Shown here one piece after another: positions 7,874-17,500 of a stretch of 64,000 bases of DNA (positions are counted from its first letter, which is position 1; each line of letters opens with the position of its first letter). Both the position numbers and the translations under genes were made by a program. Where the stretch lies: positions 1,426,001 to 1,490,000 of the forward strand of contig OZ246010.1 of the NCBI GenBank assembly GCA_965230535.1, in the 5' to 3' direction. The stretch is from JAUILH01 sp965230535 (GTDB lineage: Bacteria > Bacteroidota > Bacteroidia > Flavobacteriales_D > JAUILH01). The notes under the pieces were generated by a model, which did no database searches, was not told the DNA's origin, and was given only the letters and a program-made list of their open reading frames with translations.

Positions 7874-10800
7874 ATGCTTAGAATTTACACAATCGCACTA
7901 TTATTTGGTATTCAATTTTCCATTTTTAACGCCCATGCTCAGGATGGTTGGTTAAAGAATATGGAACCAAGCAAAGGTTTTATTCAAAACGTTGGTCAGT
8001 TCAACAGACCAGAGGGACGAAACTTTGAATCTAAGGTGGAATTTGTTTACGACGGTTTCAATGAAGATTTCTACTTCACTAAGGATGGAATCGTATTCGA
8101 ATTTGTTGATCGCAAGAAACGAGTTAAGTCTGAAGCTGAAAAAGCAGCACGAAAAGCCAGAAAGCAACAAGAGTTTAAATCCCTAAAAGAATGGCAGGAT
8201 TTTGAAGATGAAGGTCAAAGAATGGTGATTGAATCAGATGTAATGACTGCTTATTGGCTTGGATCAAATCCAAATGTGACGATTGAAGTTCAGGACAAAA
8301 ATTCATTCTACCACAATTTCGGCTACAAGAAAAATGGTGTTGAAGAATTTGTAGATCACGTTCCCTCATATAGAACATTGGTCTATAAAGACATATATCC
8401 AAACATTGATATCATTTACGAAATCCATCGTGTTGAAGGCATTAAGTACTCTATAGTAGTGAGACCCGGAGGAGATTTGAGTCAGGTTAAACTGGCTTAT
8501 TCAAAGAAACCAATTCTTCAAGCCAATGGAACTTTAATTACTAATTGCTCTCATGGAGAAATCATTGATCATAAACCTGTGACCTTTTATGAAGATGACA
8601 CCAAGCAGATTATTGACTCTAAGTATAAGTTAGACGACAACGTTATTTCATTTGAATTAGGGTTTTACGATCCAAACAGAACAATAGTTATTGACCCCTG
8701 GACACAAACTCCTGCATACAACACCAACTGGGATTGTGTGTGGGAAGTAGAAACGGATGCCGCCGGAAATACTTATACCATTGGAGGTGTTGTTCCTTTG
8801 ATGTTAACCAAATACAATGCAACCGGTGTTCAACAATGGACTTTCACCACCACGTACGATTCTACCGAATGGCTCGGAACTTTTGCTACTGATGATGCAG
8901 GAAACTCCTTTGTTACCAACGGTAGTACTGCAAGAATCAGAAAACACTTTACGAATGGAGCCGTCGACTGGAACAACCCAAGTCCGGGTGGTTTATTAAC
9001 CAGTACCGAGCTTTGGAACATTGCTTTTAACTGTGATCAAACAAAATTAGTTGTTGGAGGAACGGGTGGATCACTTCCCCCGCTTCCTTACATCTACGAC
9101 ATTGATATGGCTACCGGAAACGTACTGAGTAGTGTTCAGGTAACCGGATCGACCATAGCAGGAATTCCACCTAACACGCAAGAGGTGAGATCAATTACTG
9201 CAACTGCTAACGAAAAATATTATTTCCTGACACATGATTCCATCGGATATGTGAGTCAGAATCTAACATTATGTCCTGGGAACTCTGCTCCATTTCACGT
9301 TGAAAATGGCGGCTATGATTTAGGCTACAAATGTGAAAACTGGAGATATAACAACACCGGAATGGAAGCCATCGCCTACTATGGAGGTTACATTTATACG
9401 CATAGAGGTGATCAGGTTCACAAAAGAGATTTTAACACAGCCAACATTATTGCAACGGCTAATATTCCTGGTGGTGTATATACGAATGTATTTCTGGGCG
9501 GAAACGTAGTTGAAAACAGTGGAATTATCATAGACGATTGTGGAAACGTTTACGTAGGTTCTAAAACCGGAGTGGTCAAATATGATCAAAACCTGAATCA
9601 ATTGGCTACGTTCCCCACTTCATTTACGGTCTATGATGTCGACATCACATCAACAGGTGATGTGGTCGCAGCAGGGTCAACAGGTGACTCTGGAGACAAC
9701 ACAAGAACCGGAAGTGTTCAAAGTTTTGCCGCATCAGCATGTGCTCAGCTGGCCACTATTTGCTGTAATCCTTCCATTTGTAACGTGCCCAACTTATGTT
9801 CTACAGATGCCCCTGTTACTTTAACGGTGGAAACAACTGGCGGAACATGGAGTTCTACTGCACCTGGCTTCAATGCAACTACCGGAACATTTGATCCGGC
9901 CGCTGCGGGAATTGGTTCTTTTTGGGTGTATTACTCATTAGCTTGTGGAACTGATTCAGTTGAAATTACGGTTGTTAACTGCTCTCCATTGAGTGTTTGT
10001 GTTGACACCAATGGTGATTTGGTTGTAACCGGAGGTACCGGACCTTATTCATGGGATGAATGGTCTGCCGGAGGAAACATGCCAATTACCAACCAAACAG
10101 AATGTCAGAACTGTGGAGGTACGTGGACTTTCGGAAACTGTTACAATCCATTTCCTATTCCGCTTAACTCATGTAACACGCCGGCCGGATGGGTGAACAT
10201 GGGGACAGGTGGTACCTATACGCCATCAGCTGGTGCTGATACGGTACAGGTAACAGATAATAATGGAACCAATGTGGTTTTCTATGATATCTCTACCATT
10301 CCACCTTGTTCTGCAGTGTGTGATGCTACAATAGATCCGGCTGGACCTTTCTGTGAAAACGACCCGGCTACGACTTTAACTGCAGCCACAACAGGAGGTA
10401 CCTGGACAGGAACCGGAATTACCAATGGCTCTACAGGTGCATTTAACCCAGCTACTGCCGGACCAGGGTCGCATACCATTACTTATACTTTAGGATGTGG
10501 AGATAGCGACACAGAAACCATTGTAGTTACTGCACTGGATGATCCTTCTTTCACTTATGCACAAACGACATATTGTACAACGGATCCAAATCCGACTCCA
10601 AATAGTATTACAACAACGGGAGGAACATTTTCTATTGACAACGGGGGAACCATTAACCCTACAACAGGAGAAATTGATATAGCAGCTAGCGGTGCTGGTA
10701 GTTTCACCATTACCTATTCTACAGGAGGTACATGTCCTGCTACCGGCACCCTTGGCATTACAATTACTGCTGGTGCAGATGCTACGATTGATCCGGCTGG

Positions 10801-13348
10801 ACCTTTCTGCGAGAACGATCCTGCAACAACTTTAACTGCCGCCGATGGTGGTGGAACATGGTCTGGAACAGGTATCACGAATGGAACCACCGGAGCATTC
10901 GATCCTGCAACGGCTGGTGCCGGTAACCACACCATTACTTATGTAATAGCCGGGTCTTGTGGAGATACGGATACCGAAACCATCACGGTAAATGCCTTAG
11001 ATAATAGTGCATTCACCTACGCTTCCAATAGTTACTGTTTAACGGATCCAAATCCTTCACCGAACTCGGTAACAACTACAGGAGGTACGTTCAGTATTAA
11101 CAATGGAGGAACTATCAACCCGACCACAGGTGAAATCGATATTGCAGGGAGCGGAAGTGGAACGTATGACGTGACTTACACGACAAATGGACCTTGTCCG
11201 ACCTCAACCATAGTAACAATCACGATTACGACAGGTGCAGACGCCACGATTGATCCTGCAGGACCTTTCTGTGAGAACGATCCAGCCACAACTTTAACTG
11301 CCGCTGACGGTGGTGGAACATGGTCCGGAACAGGTATTACAAATGGAACAACTGGTGAGTTTGATCCGGCTACAGCTGGAGTTGGTACGCACACCATTAC
11401 TTACGCCATTTCAGGAACATGTGGAGATACAGACACTGAAACCATTACCGTAAATGCCTTAGATAACAGTGCATTTACATATGCTCAGTCCAGCTACTGT
11501 TTAAGTGACCCAAATCCATCTCCCAACTCAGTGACAACTACAGGAGGTTCGTTTAGCATAAACAATGGAGGAACTATTAACACTACAACTGGTGAAATTG
11601 ACATTGCAGCTAGCGGAAGTGGTTCTTATGATGTGACGTATACAACAAATGGACCTTGTCCTACCTCAACCGTAGTAACAATCATTATTACTGCCGGTGC
11701 AGATGCTACCATCACAGCAACCACACCAATCTGTGAGAATGAGGCACCAATCACTCTAAGCGCGGTTGATCCGGGAGGAACATGGTCCGGAACAGGAATT
11801 ACGAATGGAACAACTGGTGAATTTGATCCAGCCATTGCAGGGGTAGGCACACACACCATTACTTATGCCATCTCAGGAAGCTGCGGAGATACGGATACAG
11901 AAACCATTACCGTGCTTGCTCAAGATGACGCTTCCTTTACCTATGCGTCTAACAGTTACTGTTTAACAGATCCTAACCCATCACCAAATTCAGTAACAAC
12001 TGCAGGAGGTACATTTAGTATTGACAATTCAGGTTCGATTAACCCTTCAACTGGCGAAATTAACATCACAGCAACAGGTTCTGGATCTTATACCGTAACT
12101 TATATCACTGCGGGAACATGTCCTGATACTGCAACATTCCCTATTAACATTAGCAATGCATTTGATGCTACTATTGATCCTGCAGGACCTTTCTGTGCAA
12201 ATGATGGTCTCCAGACTTTGACCGCCGTTGATGGTGGTGGTACATGGACAGGTACCGGAATCACTAACGGAACGACAGGGGAATTTGACCCTGCTGTAGC
12301 CGGACCTGGCACACATACCATTACATACACAATTGGTGGTTCATGCGGAGATACAGATACTGAAACCATTACCGTAAATGCGGTTGATGATGCGAGTTTC
12401 TCCTATACAACCACATCATTCTGTATTTCGGATCCGGATCCAACACCAAGTTCAATAACCACTGCTGGAGGTACATTTACAATCTCACCTTCCGGGACCA
12501 TCAATGGAACTACAGGTGAAATTGACTTAGATGCCACAGGAAATGGTGCGTACATGGTATATTATACTACGAACGGGCCTTGTCCGGGAATCGATTCCAC
12601 AACCATCACAATCACTACTCAGGCTGATGCCACGATAGATCCGGCTGGACCTTTCTGTGAGAGTGATCCGGCAGTGACCTTCACTTCAAATGGAACGGGA
12701 GGTACATGGTCAGGAACCGGAATTGACCCTAATACAGGTCTGTTTGATCCAAGTTTGGCCGGTCCGGGCACATGGGAAATCATCTACACCATTGCAGGTG
12801 GATGCGGAGACGCTGATACTATTCAAGTAACGGTGTATGACGACCCAATAGCTGATGCAGGAATGGATACGACCATTTATCTTGGAGAAGTAGTTGGACT
12901 AAACGGCCAGGGAGGCGTTAACTACACATGGACTCCGCCGGATGGTTTGAGTTGTACAAATTGTTCAAACCCGAATGCTTCTCCGTTCACAACCACAACC
13001 TACGTGATGACCATTACGGACATCAACGGTTGTTCCTCTTCAGACAATGTAACGGTTTATGTCATCGAAGAAGATCAGGACATATTCGTTCCAAACATCT
13101 TCTCACCAAATGGAGACGGAAACAATGACGTCTTCTATGTGGAAGGTTCAAATCTGAACAACTTTAACCTAAGCATTTTCAATCGATGGGGAGAATTGGT
13201 ATTCGAATCTTCTGATCAAAACACAGGTTGGGATGGCACACAAAACGGCAAGGGATTAAATAATGCAGTATTTGTTTACATGGTCCGCTACACAGATTCA
13301 GCGGGCAATGAGCAAACAATTTCTGGTAACGTAACCTTATTAAGATAG
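7874..13348 (+). CDS. Giant secreted repeat protein with T9SS type B (CHU_C / gliding motility-associated) sorting domain
   Basis: 1824 residues. A signal peptide (about 1-22, ending AHAQ) is followed by an N-terminal domain starting FIQNVGQF and ending near FYDPNRTIVIDPW (about 35-285), like the domain preceding SBBP repeats in other Bacteroidota surface proteins. A beta-propeller-like region (about 285-640) follows. Then come six copies of a module of about 153 residues, each made of two Ig-like halves: one starting ATIDPAGPFCENDPATTLTA, the other containing YCLTDPNPSPNSVTTTGGTF. The last 90 residues begin IFVPNIFSPNGDGNNDVF, the hallmark of the gliding motility-associated C-terminal domain read by the T9SS. 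The product is probably an adhesin or filament at the cell surface. The next gene, PorP/SprF, starts two bases later, a pairing typical of SprB-type cargo. Confidence 0.9.
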   Translation: MLRIYTIALLFGIQFSIFNAHAQDGWLKNMEPSKGFIQNVGQFNRPEGRNFESKVEFVYDGFNEDFYFTKDGIVFEFVDRKKRVKSEAEKAARKARKQQEFKSLKEWQDFEDEGQRMVIESDVMTAYWLGSNPNVTIEVQDKNSFYHNFGYKKNGVEEFVDHVPSYRTLVYKDIYPNIDIIYEIHRVEGIKYSIVVRPGGDLSQVKLAYSKKPILQANGTLITNCSHGEIIDHKPVTFYEDDTKQIIDSKYKLDDNVISFELGFYDPNRTIVIDPWTQTPAYNTNWDCVWEVETDAAGNTYTIGGVVPLMLTKYNATGVQQWTFTTTYDSTEWLGTFATDDAGNSFVTNGSTARIRKHFTNGAVDWNNPSPGGLLTSTELWNIAFNCDQTKLVVGGTGGSLPPLPYIYDIDMATGNVLSSVQVTGSTIAGIPPNTQEVRSITATANEKYYFLTHDSIGYVSQNLTLCPGNSAPFHVENGGYDLGYKCENWRYNNTGMEAIAYYGGYIYTHRGDQVHKRDFNTANIIATANIPGGVYTNVFLGGNVVENSGIIIDDCGNVYVGSKTGVVKYDQNLNQLATFPTSFTVYDVDITSTGDVVAAGSTGDSGDNTRTGSVQSFAASACAQLATICCNPSICNVPNLCSTDAPVTLTVETTGGTWSSTAPGFNATTGTFDPAAAGIGSFWVYYSLACGTDSVEITVVNCSPLSVCVDTNGDLVVTGGTGPYSWDEWSAGGNMPITNQTECQNCGGTWTFGNCYNPFPIPLNSCNTPAGWVNMGTGGTYTPSAGADTVQVTDNNGTNVVFYDISTIPPCSAVCDATIDPAGPFCENDPATTLTAATTGGTWTGTGITNGSTGAFNPATAGPGSHTITYTLGCGDSDTETIVVTALDDPSFTYAQTTYCTTDPNPTPNSITTTGGTFSIDNGGTINPTTGEIDIAASGAGSFTITYSTGGTCPATGTLGITITAGADATIDPAGPFCENDPATTLTAADGGGTWSGTGITNGTTGAFDPATAGAGNHTITYVIAGSCGDTDTETITVNALDNSAFTYASNSYCLTDPNPSPNSVTTTGGTFSINNGGTINPTTGEIDIAGSGSGTYDVTYTTNGPCPTSTIVTITITTGADATIDPAGPFCENDPATTLTAADGGGTWSGTGITNGTTGEFDPATAGVGTHTITYAISGTCGDTDTETITVNALDNSAFTYAQSSYCLSDPNPSPNSVTTTGGSFSINNGGTINTTTGEIDIAASGSGSYDVTYTTNGPCPTSTVVTIIITAGADATITATTPICENEAPITLSAVDPGGTWSGTGITNGTTGEFDPAIAGVGTHTITYAISGSCGDTDTETITVLAQDDASFTYASNSYCLTDPNPSPNSVTTAGGTFSIDNSGSINPSTGEINITATGSGSYTVTYITAGTCPDTATFPINISNAFDATIDPAGPFCANDGLQTLTAVDGGGTWTGTGITNGTTGEFDPAVAGPGTHTITYTIGGSCGDTDTETITVNAVDDASFSYTTTSFCISDPDPTPSSITTAGGTFTISPSGTINGTTGEIDLDATGNGAYMVYYTTNGPCPGIDSTTITITTQADATIDPAGPFCESDPAVTFTSNGTGGTWSGTGIDPNTGLFDPSLAGPGTWEIIYTIAGGCGDADTIQVTVYDDPIADAGMDTTIYLGEVVGLNGQGGVNYTWTPPDGLSCTNCSNPNASPFTTTTYVMTITDINGCSSSDNVTVYVIEEDQDIFVPNIFSPNGDGNNDVFYVEGSNLNNFNLSIFNRWGELVFESSDQNTGWDGTQNGKGLNNAVFVYMVRYTDSAGNEQTISGNVTLLR
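10321..12840. repeat. Six tandem copies of a ~460-bp coding repeat
   Basis: Units begin near 10321, 10780, 11243, 11701, 12165 and 12627, each with GATGCTAC or a close variant followed by a codon run for IDPAGPF. Adjacent units are very similar at DNA level, particularly those beginning near 10780 and 11243. The fourth is diverged at its start (ITATTPICENEAP), and the sixth is shortened and leads into the sorting domain. Such arrays can change copy number by recombination, and they may collapse in short-read assembly. Confidence 0.85.
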
Positions 13349-13350
13349 AC

Positions 13351-14382
13351 ATGAGAAAATTTAGCTTACTTCTACTTGGATTAGCCTGTACACAACTTCA
13401 GGCACAGGATGTTCACTTTTCTCAATTCTGGAACAATGGCATCCAATACAATCCTGCTATGACAGGTGTGATTCCTGCAAACCTTAGACTCTCCACCAGT
13501 TACAGAACTCAATGGGCCAGTGTGGCCTCTCCTTACAAAACGTATGCATTTAATGGGGATGCTCGTTTCGAACCAGGAGGAAGTGCTGCAATCGGAACTG
13601 GTTTATCGGTGTACAAAGATGTTGCCGGTGACACGGAATTTGGAACCACGCATATTCTATTGTCCTTATCCGGAATCATAGATTTAGACAGAAACAATAA
13701 AATTTCCGTTGGTGTGAATGGTGGCTTTTTACAAAAAAGCTTAAACCCATCCGCACTTCAGTGGGGCAATCAATATCAGGGAGGATCATTTAACAGCAAC
13801 TTAGATCCCGGAGAAACCATTAATATGGACCCGGGATTTAAGGGAGATGTTTCTGCAGGTATTGTTTACGTTTATCATTCGAGCGAAAATTACATGACCG
13901 CCAACGATCAATTTGGTATTAAGGTTGGATTTGCCGTCAACCATTTAACGAGACCAAAACACGAATGGACTTCTTTATATACAGACACCTTGTATCATAA
14001 CTTTGTGGCTAATGGAGAATTTACCATTGGAGTTGGTAACTCAAGATTGACTTTGGTGCCTGGGTATTTAATGATGTTTCAGGGACCATCCAGAGAAATT
14101 ACTGTTGGATCTTTGTTCAGATATCGTCTGCAACAAGCTTCAAAAGTGACTGGCTATGTTAAAGGTGCTTACCTCACTTTGGGCACCTACCTAAGGTTAG
14201 GGGATGCTTTCATTCCTTCCATTGCAATTGACTTTGATAAATATTCTATCGGGTTTAGCTATGATACAAATATCTCACAATTAAGGGCTGCTTCACGTGG
14301 CAATGGAGGGTTTGAAGTGAATTTAAAATTCAGAACACCTAATCCTTACTTATGGAAAGGGAGTAGAGCTAGTTTTAAATAG
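13351..14382 (+). CDS. PorP/SprF family type IX secretion outer-membrane protein
   Basis: 343 residues with a signal peptide (MRKFSLLLLGLACTQLQA-QDVHFSQ). The mature N-terminus, HFSQFWNNGIQYNPAMTGV, is the family signature of PorP/SprF proteins, which form 14-strand-like outer-membrane barrels and partner T9SS cargo that carries type B sorting domains. Alternating hydrophobic strands continue to an aromatic-rich C-terminus. It sits two bases after the giant type B cargo gene, the arrangement of sprF after sprB in Flavobacterium. Known for the family: SprF is needed for SprB surface display. Inferred: this one serves the preceding gene. Confidence 0.92.
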   Translation: MRKFSLLLLGLACTQLQAQDVHFSQFWNNGIQYNPAMTGVIPANLRLSTSYRTQWASVASPYKTYAFNGDARFEPGGSAAIGTGLSVYKDVAGDTEFGTTHILLSLSGIIDLDRNNKISVGVNGGFLQKSLNPSALQWGNQYQGGSFNSNLDPGETINMDPGFKGDVSAGIVYVYHSSENYMTANDQFGIKVGFAVNHLTRPKHEWTSLYTDTLYHNFVANGEFTIGVGNSRLTLVPGYLMMFQGPSREITVGSLFRYRLQQASKVTGYVKGAYLTLGTYLRLGDAFIPSIAIDFDKYSIGFSYDTNISQLRAASRGNGGFEVNLKFRTPNPYLWKGSRASFK

Positions 14383-14433
14383 GCATTGTTCCTTTCCTGA
14401 CCTATATACACGTACCTATCTCTGTCTATTTGG

Positions 14434-14463
14434 AAACCGTTGTTGAGAGGCAACGGTTTTTTT
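14434..14463 (+). terminator. Rho-independent terminator after the PorP/SprF gene
   Basis: CCGTTG and CAACGG form a 6-bp stem, extended by AAA/TTT, with an 8-base loop, followed by seven T residues. It lies 51 bases after the stop of the giant-cargo/PorP operon. Confidence 0.85.
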
Positions 14464-14475
14464 ATGTCTTAGAAC

Positions 14476-14507
14476 AAAAAAAGCGCCTCAGACTGAGACG
14501 CTTTTAA
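14476..14507 (-). terminator. Rho-independent terminator of the SprB-repeat gene
   Basis: Read on the minus strand, AAAAGCGTCTCA pairs with TGAGGCGCTTTT around a three-base loop and runs into seven T residues. It lies just past the stop of the minus-strand giant gene. Together with the neighbouring plus-strand hairpin it isolates two very long convergent transcripts. Confidence 0.85.
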
Positions 14508-14523
14508 TCTTTATATGATGTGT

Positions 14524-17500
14524 TTAATGTATTACAATCCGTTGATCTGCTCTTCGGTTATTGTTTGTAATGTTGATGAAATAAACGCCTTTGCTTAAGT
14601 TTCTGTCTCCAAGATTCACTTGAGTTCTTGTCTCTGATGTTCTCGTTTGCCAGATTAATCTTCCGGACACATCCATTAATTGAATTTGGCTATTTCCTGT
14701 TAAGTTATCCGGCAATTCAATAGTAAACGATCCGTTGTTTGGATTCGGATATATGTCAACATCAAAAGTAGATTGAGTGGCTATACCAGTCCCTACTCCA
14801 ACCTGAACAGAATCACAGATTTCACAACCAAGTGAATCTCTCACACATACCCAATAGAATCCTGCGCTCAAGTTTCCAATAGTATGTGTACTGCTTCCTA
14901 ATGAATACGTACCTCCATTGATTGAATATTCGTAATCTGGTGTACCTCCGGTCACATCTACCACAATTAAACCATTGGCTGCACCAGAAGATGTTTCATT
15001 ATTCACTTGCACAGACATACTCAAGGTAGAATTGCTTCCAACAGTGTAGCAATACGTTTGCGTACAACTATCTGAATAAACAACAGTGACACAGTAATTA
15101 CCAGGACATAATCCGGTCAAGGTTGAGCCAGTTGCTCCATTATTCCATAAATAAGATGGATTAGGTCCATTAGATGTAAGTACTATCATACCATCACAAG
15201 CTCCACCACAAGACGCATGAACTATGTTCTCTGCCACCAAATGATTACAGTTTGATGTGCTGTCCAATAAATTGATGCAATCTGATGTATCTGAACAACC
15301 AGTACCAAAATCCTGAACGACCAAAGCATAGCTTCCAGGACATGCCGCTGGCCACTGATACCACGTGTAAGCGATATTACCTGTAGCACAATCAATCCAG
15401 TAAGCGTTATAGTTGCTTGAAACTCCTGTAATCACAGCATTCAAACCGCCGTTGCACTGTCCATTGCTTGGAGAGTTCGTCACGTATGTAGTGATGTTGA
15501 TATTACAAGGTGCGGAACCACTGTCTACCAATGTCACACAACTCGTTGTATCAATACAGTTTCCTAATCCCTGGTCTATTACCATGGCAAAATATGAACC
15601 TGCACAAAGGTTTCCAAGACTCGATGAACCAGTTCCAACAAGGTTTCCGTTTGCGCAATCATACCACTCAACTACAAATGGTCCAACGCCATTTGAAATC
15701 GTCACATCAACTTCTCCCGTACAATTGCCATTAGAATTTTGAACAACAAATGGCTGCGCACTAAAGTTATTTAAGTTCACTATTTGTATGGTTTGAAATG
15801 TCATACAGTTGTGATCATTCACATCACGGATGTATATCACATAAACCCCTGCACACAGACTATAGAATGTATTGGCCGTTCCCCAAGATATTCCATCAAG
15901 AGAATATTCATATGTACCACTTCCTCCTACTCCAATTGCAGTAATACTTCCGGAACAAGTGCTTGGACACAAATTATCCTGATGTGTGTAGGTTCCCTGA
16001 AGATTACATACCGCACTATCCAAACCAACATAAGCACTGTCACAAACCTGACAACCTAAAGTATCGTTCACGCAGATGCTGTACCAACCTGTTGATAGAT
16101 TTCCAAAGTTTCCACTTGTATTCGTTGTTCCACCCAAATTATAGGTATAGGGAGAAGCACCTCCTGAAGCCGTGAAGCTTAAAGTTCCATCATTCGTTCC
16201 TGACGAACTTTCATTGGTCATACCCGTTTGAGTTAAAGACAAGTTCGAATTGCTCCAAACTGTGACAGCCGGAATAAAGAAGCTACATCCATTAGCGTCA
16301 ACAATATCCACCTGATAGACACCAGAGCAAATATTTGAGAAGTACGCCACGCTTGTTGCTGTCTGAGAAACAGTTCCGTTTAGTGTTACAATATATGGAA
16401 GAGTTCCTCCGGTTATATCTATTTGAATTGCGCCATCACAAGAACCCGGACAAGACTCACCATAAGGCAATGCAGTTCCAACCAGATTACATGTGGTGGT
16501 GTCCAGTCCGACATATGCACTATCACAAACCTCACAACCAGCTACATCTTCAACACAGATGCTATACCAACCAGTTGATAGGTTCGCAAAATTTCCTGTA
16601 GTATTGTTTGTTCCGTTTAAATTATAAGTATATGGCGCTGTTCCTCCGGTAGCTGTAAAACTTAATGTACCGTCATTTGCTCCAAATGAACTTTCATTGG
16701 TCATACCGGTTTGAGCCATAGTTAAGTTTGAGTTACTCCAAACAGTTATTGGCAGCATGAAAGTACATCCATTGCCATCTATTATTTCAATCTGATGTAC
16801 ACCTGAACAAATATTTGAGAAGAAAGCAGCACTTGTCACAGTTTGCGTGATGGTGCCGTTAAGTGTTACGATATATGGAAGCGTACCTCCTATGATGTCG
16901 ACAATAATAACACCATCACAAGAACCAGGACAAGATTCTGGCTGAACAGTAGGGTTTGCAGCTAAATTACAACTTCCGTTGTTCACCCCAACATAAGCAC
17001 TGTCACAAGATTCACAACCGATAGAATCTACAGCGCAGATCTCATACCATCCGGCAGACAGGCCACTAAAGCTTCCAGTGGTGTTGGATGTAGAGCCACC
17101 ATTATCCGTCAGCGTAAAAGTATATGGTGAAATTCCCCCACTTCCACTGAAAATTAATGATCCATCAGATGCACCTGGAGCCGTTTCATTTGTAGCTCCC
17201 AGATGATTGACTGTAACATTCTGATTAGCCCAAACGAAGGCCGTTACAGCTATTGAACAACCGTTGGCATCAATCACATCAATGGTATGAGGCCCATAAC
17301 ACACGTTCGCAAATGTCCCGGAAGATCCTCCCATCACAGTAACTGTTCCATCAAGAATGTATGTAAAAGGCGCCGTTCCATTAAATACATCAACCACAAT
17401 TAACCCATCACAAATGCCATCGCAACTGGTATTCGCTGAAGTAGAGACCGCATTGAGGTTACAAGACGTTGTATCCAGACCAACATAGGCACTATCGCAT

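Noticed and set aside
10282..12369. Series of minus-strand open frames (about 65-90 codons each) repeating through the giant type B gene
   Set aside because: They recur exactly with the 460-bp coding repeats, mirror the plus-strand composition, and have no start signals. They are antisense shadows of the repeats.
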